DNA of 44,149 nt from Candidatus Eiseniibacteriota bacterium. GTDB taxonomy: Bacteria; Joyebacterota; Joyebacteria; Joyebacterales; Joyebacteraceae. This document shows, in pieces, positions 24,049 through 31,170 of the stretch (within the stretch, counting starts at the first letter, position 1; each line of letters begins with the position of its first letter). Position numbers and translations under genes: made by a program. The notes under the pieces were generated by a model that made no database searches, was not told the origin of the DNA, and was given only the letters and a program-made list of their open reading frames with translations. The stretch is taken from NCBI GenBank assembly GCA_030622115.1, contig JAUXGN010000021.1, positions 1-44,149 on the forward strand, read 5' to 3'.

Positions 24049-24924
24049 CTATTTGATCAAAGCCATCTTGCTCATTGTTCTACCGGTCTCCGTGTCCACG
24101 ATAGACAGGTAGATGCCGGAGGGCACGGACCGACCGGAATCATCGGTGCCGTCCCAAACGGTTTCATGATCGCCCGCAGAACACGCAGCGTCGAACAACC
24201 GGCGGATGAGACGTCCGCGCGTGTCGTAGATCCGCAGTGTGGTACGGGTCTCCGTGGGCAGATGGTATTGAATCGTTGTGACGGGGTTGAAGGGGTTCGG
24301 ATAGTTGGTTACCGTCAGTCGGCGTGTTGCTACGTCCTCATCGCCAACGCCCGTGCCGGTGTACGTCACATCGAGTGACGGAGACATGTTTGGGTTCGCA
24401 TACTCCTTTGAGTAGAACTTGCTGCACTTCGCTCCCCATCTGCCGATGATCACGAGACCGTAGTTATCAGTCCCGTCTTCCACCCAGCTTTGCACCAGAT
24501 CAGTGACGCTTATCTCATACCAGCCCAGGTGCGGCCCGAAATTATACGCACAGCTCGGTGTCGTCTCGTATCCGATGTGCTGGGCAAAGGGCCACGTGTC
24601 CTCGTTCCAATCCTCGGTGATGGCGTAGACGTCGGTACTGGTGTAGTAGTCACCGGGGCATCGCCACCAGCGGTAGAGATTCAGGGTTGCGCTGTCTACG
24701 GTTCCCTCGATGCCGCTGAGATCGAACTTGAACATGATCCGCTCGCGGTATGTGCCGCAACCGCCGGAGAAGTTGCCGACCCAGAGCATGGTTGTGTCTA
24801 CCGTCGCGTGGTCCGGGTCGGTGTACATATCGTCGGTTGGTGCGAGGGTGACCGTGTCCGCCCACGCGGAAGAGACGATCGCTGCGATCAACAGCGCTGC
24901 GAGAATCGTATGGTGAGTTCTCAT
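24049..24924 (-). CDS. Secreted DNRLRE-domain protein with FlgD-like C-terminal domain
   Basis: A 291-residue exported protein: signal peptide (1-22, ending SSAWA-DT), a DNRLRE-type beta-sandwich (about 23-190) and an FlgD-like domain (about 205-291) ending SKMALIK. The middle domain shows the family pattern ATVDTTMLWVG, RIMFKFDLSGI, AITEDWNEDTW and YEISVTDLVQSWV. DNRLRE domains are found in surface proteins with structural or carbohydrate-related roles; no catalytic motif is visible. GGAAGGGAGG precedes the ATG. It starts 42 nt after the porin gene on the same strand, so the two may form one transcription unit under the Fur-type operator. Confidence 0.82.
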   Translation of the reverse strand: MRTHHTILAALLIAAIVSSAWADTVTLAPTDDMYTDPDHATVDTTMLWVGNFSGGCGTYRERIMFKFDLSGIEGTVDSATLNLYRWWRCPGDYYTSTDVYAITEDWNEDTWPFAQHIGYETTPSCAYNFGPHLGWYEISVTDLVQSWVEDGTDNYGLVIIGRWGAKCSKFYSKEYANPNMSPSLDVTYTGTGVGDEDVATRRLTVTNYPNPFNPVTTIQYHLPTETRTTLRIYDTRGRLIRRLFDAACSAGDHETVWDGTDDSGRSVPSGIYLSIVDTETGRTMSKMALIK

Positions 24925-24966
24925 AGCGAATGCCTCCCTTTCCTTCGTTCTATGTGTATGCTTCCA

Positions 24967-26043
24967 CTAGTTCTCGGCTTGCAGTCTGATCATGAAGCGG
25001 CTTGCCTCCTTGTCCTCATCCTCAGGTGTGGTGAGGGGAGCCTCGTATTCGGCCCTGAGAGAACAGACTCCTTCTCCCAGCCGGACGGTAACCCCCGCAG
25101 TGATGTATGTGAATTCGAGATCCTCTGGGTTGTTGGATGCTCTGTCCCAGAACTGGTATCTCACGTACGGCTGCACGCTGGGCAGCGGGTCGAAGCCCGT
25201 TGAAATCGTGTAGGCTCCCTCCACGTAGTACGCCATCATCTCGTGGTCCTCCGGACCGATTGGTATTTCGACCTCACCCACGCCCACGCCTTTTCGGAAT
25301 CCTCTTCCCGTGTAGTACTCCCCGCGCAGGAAGACGGCGTCCGTCTGGTAGTCGACGCCGAGGCCCGCTCTGTACCCGGTCCCATGGAGAAGCTTCCAGT
25401 CGTCCGAGTAGCCGAGATCCAATTCGACGTGGTTGTAGAAGCTCGAGACGGAGAGGCCCGGCAGGGGAGTGTGGAATGTGAGTCCAATGTTCGCGTCGTG
25501 TTCATCGTCCAACGTCTCGCCGCCGCCGTTGAGATAGGCTAGCTGTCCTTCGACTCCCGCGTCGTCGCCGGTCCGGAAGTCGAAGTTGCACACCACACCT
25601 GCCGGATGGCACGGTGAGACAGCGAACGCCCAGAGTGGTTTCTCTGCTGTGAGCAGGCTGACGCATTCCTGGTGGAGGTCGAAGCCGCGCATCACATGCC
25701 CCTGCGCCACACCAAGCCTCACCTGGGGGGTGATTCTGTAGTAGACGCCTCCCTCCATGAGCCTCAGCTGTCCACCTCCGACGCACGTCGCCGTACCGAC
25801 TTCCATGTCGTACTCTACGCGGTCGCCTAGTTCTCCACTGATCCCGACAGCGGCGTGCCGTACCACATACCTGTCGATGTGTGGTCCGAATGAGGTCAGG
25901 AGAGGAAGGCCGTCGCCGAAGAACTCGGCCTGGATCGTCACGCCGGCGTGGATCTCCGGCCCCGTAAGTTCGGTGGCCCCGGCAATCTGGGGCAGCAGAA
26001 GCAGGGGGATAAGGATGAGAAGAGGTAGAGCGGTTGCAGTCAA
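24967..26043 (-). CDS. Outer-membrane porin-like beta-barrel protein
   Basis: A 358-residue exported protein. The signal peptide (TATALPLLILIPLLLLPQ, cleaved near IAGA-TE) is followed by alternating amphipathic strands. These include DRVEYDMEVGTATC, GGVYYRITPQVRLGVAQG, AVFLRGEYYTGRGF and a last strand ASRFMIRLQAEN. The general pattern resembles phosphate-selective porin O/P-type barrels, but the solute is unknown. The start is a TTG at 26043, chosen because AAGGAGG lies 7 nt upstream and the signal peptide begins there; the frame upstream to 26139 has no hydrophobic start. A TTGC-N9-GCAA operator lies 81 nt upstream, matching the one before the adjacent Fur-family gene, so metal-controlled expression is likely. 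Confidence 0.75.
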   Translation of the reverse strand: MTATALPLLILIPLLLLPQIAGATELTGPEIHAGVTIQAEFFGDGLPLLTSFGPHIDRYVVRHAAVGISGELGDRVEYDMEVGTATCVGGGQLRLMEGGVYYRITPQVRLGVAQGHVMRGFDLHQECVSLLTAEKPLWAFAVSPCHPAGVVCNFDFRTGDDAGVEGQLAYLNGGGETLDDEHDANIGLTFHTPLPGLSVSSFYNHVELDLGYSDDWKLLHGTGYRAGLGVDYQTDAVFLRGEYYTGRGFRKGVGVGEVEIPIGPEDHEMMAYYVEGAYTISTGFDPLPSVQPYVRYQFWDRASNNPEDLEFTYITAGVTVRLGEGVCSLRAEYEAPLTTPEDEDKEASRFMIRLQAEN

Positions 26044-26123
26044 GATGCTTCCTCCTTGCTTGATTGTGATCCTCTTGCAGCGGCATGCTCGAACGGCATT
26101 GTCGAGCTTCGTTTTGTTGCTAT

Positions 26124-26140
26124 TGCAACTCATTCGCAAT
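26124..26140 (-). promoter_or_regulatory. Predicted Fur/Nur-type operator, site A (porin)
   Basis: TTGCAACTCATTCGCAA (plus strand) is an imperfect palindrome, TTGCAA-N5-TCGCAA. It lies within GTTGCTATTGC-N9-GCAA and matches site B, 81 nt upstream of the porin start. Confidence 0.6.
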
Positions 26141-26164
26141 AGAGAGAGAAAAAAACTAGCACTT

Positions 26165-26590
26165 CTAACGACACTTTTCGCAGTAGCCCCTGATGATCAA
26201 ATGGTGTCCGGTCATCTGGAACCCATGCTCCTTGGCGACCTTCTCCTGCGAGCGTTCGATGGGCGCATTCTGGAACTCTATGATTTTGCCGCATCGCAGG
26301 CAGAGCATGTGGTCGTGGTGGTCGTGGCCGAAGATGTGTTCATACCGAGCCGGCATCTTCTGGCAAGGGATCTTCTGGACGATGCCGCAGTCGATCAGCA
26401 GGGCCAGGGTTCGAAAGACCGTGGCGTGGGAGATGCGGAGCCCCTGCTGACGGAGTTGGTGATGGAGGTCGTCCACCTCGAAGTGCTCATGGAGTGACAT
26501 GACGTGGAGAAGTATGGCGAGACGCTCAGAGGTGAAGCGGAGGTCATTCTCCGAGAGATAGGCCCGGAATTTGCGTTCGGCGTCAATCAC
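26165..26590 (-). CDS. Fur-family metalloregulator (possible nickel-responsive Nur type)
   Basis: A 141-residue Fur-family repressor. The winged-helix DNA-binding domain (1-80) includes RFTSERLAILLHV and the recognition region ISHATVFRTLALL. The C-terminal dimerisation and metal domain has HIFGHDHHDHMLC, the zinc pairs C-L-R-C and C-E-K-C, and HHLIIRGYC. GTG at 26590 was chosen: AGGGGA precedes it and it gives the family length, while the open frame continues far upstream without homology. A promoter (26627-26655) and operator site B lie immediately upstream, so autoregulation is predicted. It is divergent from larEBC (nickel cofactor) and upstream of a porin with the same operator. The metal cannot be read directly; Fe, Zn and Ni are all possible. 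Confidence 0.88.
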   Translation of the reverse strand: MIDAERKFRAYLSENDLRFTSERLAILLHVMSLHEHFEVDDLHHQLRQQGLRISHATVFRTLALLIDCGIVQKIPCQKMPARYEHIFGHDHHDHMLCLRCGKIIEFQNAPIERSQEKVAKEHGFQMTGHHLIIRGYCEKCR

Positions 26591-26604
26591 CCTGGGTCCC
26601 CTTG

Positions 26605-26621
26605 TTGCTAGTGAGAAGCAA
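26605..26621 (-). promoter_or_regulatory. Predicted Fur/Nur-type operator, site B (regulator autoregulation)
   Basis: Read on minus, TTGCTTCTCACTAGCAA, within GTTGCTATTGC-N9-GCAA. It lies just downstream of the -10 of the regulator promoter, across the expected transcription start and 15 nt before the GTG. Confidence 0.6.
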
Positions 26622-26626
26622 TAGCA

Positions 26627-26655
26627 ACAGTACCAGTGCCCTGTGGGGATGTCAA
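26627..26655 (-). promoter_or_regulatory. Promoter of the Fur-family gene
   Basis: Read on minus, a consensus -35 TTGACA (26650-26655), a 17-nt spacer ending TGG, and -10 TACTGT (26627-26632). Confidence 0.65.
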
Positions 26656-26752
26656 GCGGTTCTTCGGGGCAGTTACGGGTATCACGCTTCATAGGGACGT
26701 TGTAAACTTCCAGAGTTGATGTCGAATGATCGAGACTCCCTGAGTGCGGCGG

Positions 26753-26781
26753 ACTCCGCAACGCGTGTGGGCGTGCGGAGT
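26753..26781 (+). other. Stem-loop in the larE leader
   Basis: ACTCCGC-a-ACGC (26753-26764) pairs with GCGT-GCGGAGT (26771-26781): 11 bp with one bulged A and a 6-nt loop, ending 28 nt before the larE start. Role unknown. Confidence 0.45.
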
Positions 26782-26809
26782 AGCGGCATCCTGATCGTGG
26801 GATCGAGGC

Positions 26810-27679
26810 ATGCGGAACGAGAGACTGGAGAAGCTGAGGAGCATCCTCTCGGAGATGGGAGCTGTTGTCATTGCGTTTTCGGCAGGGGTGGACAGCACGT
26901 TCCTTCTCAAGGTTGCGGTGGATGTGCTCGGTGGCAATGTTGTCGCAGTGACGGCGAGATCGGCCGTTCGGGCACACCAGGAACTCGATGATGCACGTGC
27001 ATTCGCGGCTTCGCTGGGTGTAGAGCACGTCATTGTGGAGTCGCACGAACTGGAGACGGACGCTTTCACATCGAATCCTCCAGATAGATGCTACATCTGC
27101 AAGAAGGGGCTCTTCGCGGAGCTTGTTCAGATTGCAGCAGAGCGCGGGATGAGCGGCGTGATCGATGGATCGATCCAGGACGACGAGGACGACTACCGTC
27201 CCGGAGTGAGAGCGCTCGCAGAGCTTGGTGTCAGGAGTCCGCTCAAGGAGGCCGGGTTTACGAAGCCCGAGATCAGAGCGATCTCGAAGGAGATGGGTCT
27301 CCCGACATGGGACAAACCGTCGTCGCCGTGCCTGGTGACGAGGATCCCGTACGGTGTCGAGATAACACCCGAGAGACTCGCCCGGATCGAGCGTGCCGAG
27401 GCGATCATCGCGGGTCTCGGAATCCGCGAGCTGAGGGTCAGGGATCATGGCTCAGTAGCCCGCATCGAGGTTGGTGTCGATGACATGAAGCTCCTGTCTG
27501 ATCCGGCGAACAGGACGACGGTCGTTTCCGGCCTCAAGAAGCTGGGCTTCACGTTCGTAGCCCTCGATCTCACGGGCTACCGGCAGGGGAGCATGAATAC
27601 CGGACTCGGCGACGTGAAAAGGTTGGCTGACGGGACCGGAGGCGGCGGCAACGCCGAAACGCTTCCGGAGGGAGAGTAG
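26810..27679 (+). CDS. larE: ATP-dependent sulfur transferase LarE (nickel-pincer nucleotide synthesis)
   Basis: A 289-residue PP-loop enzyme that adenylates the carboxylates of the pyridinium precursor and inserts sulfur to make the pincer thioacids. The PP-loop is FSAGVDST (residues 23-30), with Ala in place of the usual second Gly. The catalytic or sacrificial cysteine is C174 in PSSPCLVTRIPYG. A further pair, C94 and C97 in DRCYICKK, could join C174 in binding an iron-sulfur cluster, as described for some LarE proteins that are not consumed (inference). It starts the larEBC operon; larB follows 5 nt after the stop. It is divergent from the Fur-family regulator. Confidence 0.95.
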   Translation: MRNERLEKLRSILSEMGAVVIAFSAGVDSTFLLKVAVDVLGGNVVAVTARSAVRAHQELDDARAFAASLGVEHVIVESHELETDAFTSNPPDRCYICKKGLFAELVQIAAERGMSGVIDGSIQDDEDDYRPGVRALAELGVRSPLKEAGFTKPEIRAISKEMGLPTWDKPSSPCLVTRIPYGVEITPERLARIERAEAIIAGLGIRELRVRDHGSVARIEVGVDDMKLLSDPANRTTVVSGLKKLGFTFVALDLTGYRQGSMNTGLGDVKRLADGTGGGGNAETLPEGE

Positions 27680-27684
27680 CGGCA

Positions 27685-28428
27685 GTGGACGGTGAGCGCA
27701 TCAGACGCCTTCTGGACGACGTGCAGCATGGAAGGCTCGAGATAGATGAAGCAATGAGGGAACTCAGAACGCTTCCCTACGAGGATCTGGGCTTCGCGAA
27801 GATCGACACGCACCGGGATCTCCGAACCGGTTTTCCCGAGGTTGTTTTCTGCGAGGGCAAGACATCGGAGCAGCTTGCTGCCATCGCCGGTGCGATCGCT
27901 GCGCGCGGTGGCCTTCTCATGGCCACACGGGCGGACACCGCTGCCTTCGACGCCATCCGTGAAGCTGTGCCCGACGCGACCTATCACGAGAAGGCCCGGA
28001 TTGTGACGGCGGGCCCGGCTAGAGAGAAAGGCGGTGGGGGGAGCATCCTTGTCGTCAGTGCCGGGACCTCCGACATGCCGGTTGCCGAGGAAGCCGCCGT
28101 TACGGCGGAGGTTATGGGCAACGACGTAGTTCGGCTCTACGATGTCGGAGTCGCAGGTATCCATCGACTGTTCGCTCACCGCGATGAATTCGAGCGTGCG
28201 AGTGTTATTATCGTGGTCGCCGGTATGGAAGGTGCGCTTGCCAGTGTCGTCGGGGGGCTCACCGATAAACCCGTGGTGGCCGTTCCAACGAGCGTTGGTT
28301 ATGGCGCAAGCTTTGAGGGACTCTCGGCTCTTCTGACGATGCTGAACAGCTGTGCGCCGGGAGTGGTCGTCGTCAATATCGACAACGGTTTCGGGGCAGG
28401 GTACTTCGCCAGCGGTGTGAACCGGTAG
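27685..28428 (+). CDS. larB: Pyridinium-3,5-biscarboxylate synthase LarB
   Basis: A 247-residue LarB. In studied members it carboxylates and hydrolyses nicotinic acid adenine dinucleotide to pyridinium-3,5-biscarboxylic acid mononucleotide, the first step of nickel-pincer cofactor synthesis. The C-terminal PurE (AIR carboxylase)-like domain is seen in VVSAGTSDMPVAEEAAVTAE, VVAGMEGALASVVGGL, PVVAVPTSVGYGASFEG and VVVVNIDNGFGAGY. The start is GTG at 27685, 5 nt after larE; the larC start lies 31 nt downstream, which indicates an operon. Confidence 0.96.
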   Translation: MDGERIRRLLDDVQHGRLEIDEAMRELRTLPYEDLGFAKIDTHRDLRTGFPEVVFCEGKTSEQLAAIAGAIAARGGLLMATRADTAAFDAIREAVPDATYHEKARIVTAGPAREKGGGGSILVVSAGTSDMPVAEEAAVTAEVMGNDVVRLYDVGVAGIHRLFAHRDEFERASVIIVVAGMEGALASVVGGLTDKPVVAVPTSVGYGASFEGLSALLTMLNSCAPGVVVVNIDNGFGAGYFASGVNR

Positions 28429-28459
28429 CACGCAGCATTCCGATGAGGAGTTGACGCGA

Positions 28460-29659
28460 ATGAAGATCGCCTATTTCGATTGCTTTTCAGGTGTGAGCGG
28501 GGACATGATCGTCGGCGCTCTTCTCGATGCCGGGCTGGATTTGGCCCTGCTCGAGGACGAGCTCCTGAAGCTCGGGCTCACGGGGTACTCGGTGAGTGCC
28601 GGACGCGTCGGGCGCGGCGCGATCACCGGCACGAAGTTCCAGGTCGAGACCGATGAGTCCGGACACGGGAGAACGGTCGGGGAGATAGCGCAGATCCTGA
28701 GCGACAGTGCTCTCGACGATGACGTCCGTTCATCCGTGCGGGCAGTCATTGACGAGATAGCTCAGGCTGAATCGCGGATTCACGGTACGCCCGTCTCTGA
28801 GCTTCATCTTCATGAGACAAGCGGACTTGATTCTATCGTGGATATCGTCGCATCGGTCGCCGGGCTCAAGATGCTTGGAGTCGAGGCCGTGTTCTCATCG
28901 AAGGTACACGTGGGGACCGGATTCGTGGAGTGTGCGCACGGCACACTTCCTGTGCCGGCGCCTGCGACGCTGGCGCTTCTCAAAGGGATCCCCGTCTATT
29001 CCCGGGGCGTAGAGTCGGAGCTGGCGACCCCGACGGGCGCTGCTCTGCTCAGGGTCCTCGCGCAGGACTTTGGCCCACTGCCGGAGATGAAGGTGGAGGC
29101 CGTCGGATACGGTGCAGGAACCCGTGAGCTCGCGACGCCGAACATGCTGCGCGTGGTGATTGGCGATATCGGTGCGGCGACCTACGAAAGGGACGAAGTC
29201 GTTCTCGTGGAGGTGAACATCGACGACATGAATCCCGAGCTCTTCGGTCACGCATCCGATCTTCTATGGGAGCGAGGAGCGCTTGACGTCTACTTGACGC
29301 CGGTCTTCATGAAGAAGAATCGCCCTGGGACCATGCTCACCGTGCTTGTGGCGCAGGAGCACGTCGATGAGATCATCTCGACGATCTTCGATGAAACGAC
29401 CACGCTCGGTATTCGGATGACCAAGGTCGAGCGCAGGACACTGACCCGTGAGATCCTCCACGTGGAAACACGCTTTGGGAGAATAGGGGTCAAGTTCGGT
29501 CGCGCGGCCGGTCATATTGTGAATCTGGCTCCGGAGTACGAGGACTGCAGGGAAGCGGCGGTGAGATGTAAGGTGCCGCTGGCGGATGTCTACGACGAGG
29601 TGAGAGCGGCCGCGCACAAGATCACGGCGGCCGACGGGAGCACAGAGGGAAATGTCTAG
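28460..29659 (+). CDS. larC: Nickel insertion protein LarC (single ORF)
   Basis: A 399-residue LarC, the CTP-dependent nickel insertase that completes the nickel-pincer nucleotide. Recognisable blocks are YFDCFSGVSGDMIVGALLDA at the N-terminus, LHLHETSGLDSIVDIV near 119, GTLPVPAPATLALL near 166 and, in the C-terminal half, NIDDMNPELFGH and FMKKNRPGTML. The protein is encoded in one uninterrupted frame; in Lactiplantibacillus plantarum larC needs a frameshift between two parts. ATG at 28460 follows GAGGAG; a TTG at 28451 in frame is less likely. No larA racemase is seen in the window, so the cofactor user must lie elsewhere. Confidence 0.96.
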   Translation: MKIAYFDCFSGVSGDMIVGALLDAGLDLALLEDELLKLGLTGYSVSAGRVGRGAITGTKFQVETDESGHGRTVGEIAQILSDSALDDDVRSSVRAVIDEIAQAESRIHGTPVSELHLHETSGLDSIVDIVASVAGLKMLGVEAVFSSKVHVGTGFVECAHGTLPVPAPATLALLKGIPVYSRGVESELATPTGAALLRVLAQDFGPLPEMKVEAVGYGAGTRELATPNMLRVVIGDIGAATYERDEVVLVEVNIDDMNPELFGHASDLLWERGALDVYLTPVFMKKNRPGTMLTVLVAQEHVDEIISTIFDETTTLGIRMTKVERRTLTREILHVETRFGRIGVKFGRAAGHIVNLAPEYEDCREAAVRCKVPLADVYDEVRAAAHKITAADGSTEGNV

Positions 29660-29678
29660 AGCGGATGGGGAGATCTAC

Positions 29679-31142
29679 ATGACGAAAACAAGTGGTGACA
29701 GATCGTTGATCAAGCACAAGGTGGGGTTCCTGGCTGGAATTCTGGCATTCGTTTTTCTGGTGTTCGTTCCCCTCGGGCTTGGTCCCATGATCCAGAGGAC
29801 GCTGGCCGTGCTGGCGCTATGCGCCATCTGGTGGGGGACGGAAGCCATATCCATCTATGCGACGGCCCTTCTGCCGGCGATACTGCTTCCGCTTCTGGGC
29901 GTGCTTTCTCTTCAGGATGCGCTCTCGCCCTACGCCAACCGTCTCATCTTTCTCTTCCTCGGCGGGTTCATGATCGCGCGAGCAATGATGAAGTGGGGTG
30001 TAGACAGAAGGCTCGCGCTCCTGATCCTAGGGCGGGTCGGCAGCAATCCCAAGATGCTCGTTCTCTACTTCATGGGCCTTACGGCGTTCCTGTCTGCTTT
30101 CCTCTCGAACACCGCGACTACAGCCATGATGCTTCCCATAGGCATGGCGATACTCACGAATTCGAAGCTGAGTGCCGAATCGCGCTTCGGGACGGTGTTG
30201 CTTCTGGGAATCGCATATGCTTCTACGATCGGTGGAGTGGCAACGCTCGTGGGAACGCCGCCGAACGTGCTACTTGCCGGTTTCTCTCAGACACTTCTGG
30301 GTAAGGAAATTACGTTCTTCGACTGGTTGAAGGTGGGCCTGCCATACGCCATCGTGATGCTTCCTCTCACGTGGTGGTTCCTGTGGGTCATGCACAAGCC
30401 GAAGGTGGTGGTGATCGATAGCGGCGACACCATTGAAGACGAGCGCAAGCTCCTCGGCCCGCTCGAGAGGGGCGGCAAGTACACGATTGCTGCTTTCGCA
30501 CTGGTTGCGGCACTGTGGCTCACGCGTCCGTTCTGGGACAAATTGCCCATTCCCGGCATGACGCTCGTGCAATCAAGGTTCGATGACTCACTCATCGCGC
30601 TCACTTGTGCGCTTCTTCTTTTCGTTGTGCCGACCAGCATCAAAAGGTGGGAGTTCCCGCTCGTGTGGGCCGATACGCGTTCGATCTCGTTCGGTATCCT
30701 ATATCTCTTTGGAGGCGGGTTGGCGTTGGGCAAGGGGCTCTTTGAGTCCGGCGCTGCCCAGTGGATCGCGGAGTCGCTTCCTCTATCGAGCGAGCTGAGT
30801 CCGCTGATTCTGATCCTGATCGTGACGGTCATTGCGTCGTTCGTCAGCGAGGTCGCATCGAACACGGCGGTGGCCAATATGATGATCCCGCTTCTGATCG
30901 CGGTCGCGACGGCCATCAATGTCTCACCATTCCTTCTGGCCATCCCAGCGACTCTCGCATGCTCGAACGTGTTCATGTTGCCGATCTCGACGCCGCCGAA
31001 TGCCATCGTCTATGGTTCGGGTAAGCTGGAGATGTCCGACATGATGCGAACCGGATTCTGGTTACATCTGATAGGTCTGGTCGTCATGATAGCGCTCGTC
31101 TACTTCATAACCGGGAAGGTATTTGGAATGTTCCCTGTCTAG
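29679..31142 (+). CDS. DASS/SLC13-family anion transporter (dicarboxylate or sulfate)
   Basis: A 487-residue inner-membrane transporter with about 11-12 hydrophobic segments. The two SNT motifs of the divalent anion:sodium symporter family are present: FLSNTATTAMMLPIGMAI near residue 140 and SEVASNTAVANMMIPLL near 400. Family members move succinate, malate, fumarate, citrate or sulfate with sodium. ATG at 29679 was chosen for GGGGAG in front; an ATG at 29652 overlapping larC is possible. It follows larC by 19 nt, so it probably belongs to the lar operon, which would fit supply of a hydroxy- or dicarboxylate to a LarA-type racemase (inference). Confidence 0.9.
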   Translation: MTKTSGDRSLIKHKVGFLAGILAFVFLVFVPLGLGPMIQRTLAVLALCAIWWGTEAISIYATALLPAILLPLLGVLSLQDALSPYANRLIFLFLGGFMIARAMMKWGVDRRLALLILGRVGSNPKMLVLYFMGLTAFLSAFLSNTATTAMMLPIGMAILTNSKLSAESRFGTVLLLGIAYASTIGGVATLVGTPPNVLLAGFSQTLLGKEITFFDWLKVGLPYAIVMLPLTWWFLWVMHKPKVVVIDSGDTIEDERKLLGPLERGGKYTIAAFALVAALWLTRPFWDKLPIPGMTLVQSRFDDSLIALTCALLLFVVPTSIKRWEFPLVWADTRSISFGILYLFGGGLALGKGLFESGAAQWIAESLPLSSELSPLILILIVTVIASFVSEVASNTAVANMMIPLLIAVATAINVSPFLLAIPATLACSNVFMLPISTPPNAIVYGSGKLEMSDMMRTGFWLHLIGLVVMIALVYFITGKVFGMFPV

Positions 31143-31170
31143 CGGGGAGCATCGTGGAGGAACGGAAGCA

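Noticed and set aside
26165-27448. A 427-residue version of the Fur-family protein
   Set aside because: The extra N-terminal 286 residues run antisense through larE and have no domain; the GTG at 26590 with its ribosome-binding site gives the normal length.
27577-28431. Minus-strand frame of 284 residues opposite larB
   Set aside because: larB is unmistakable on the plus strand; the antisense frame is an artefact.
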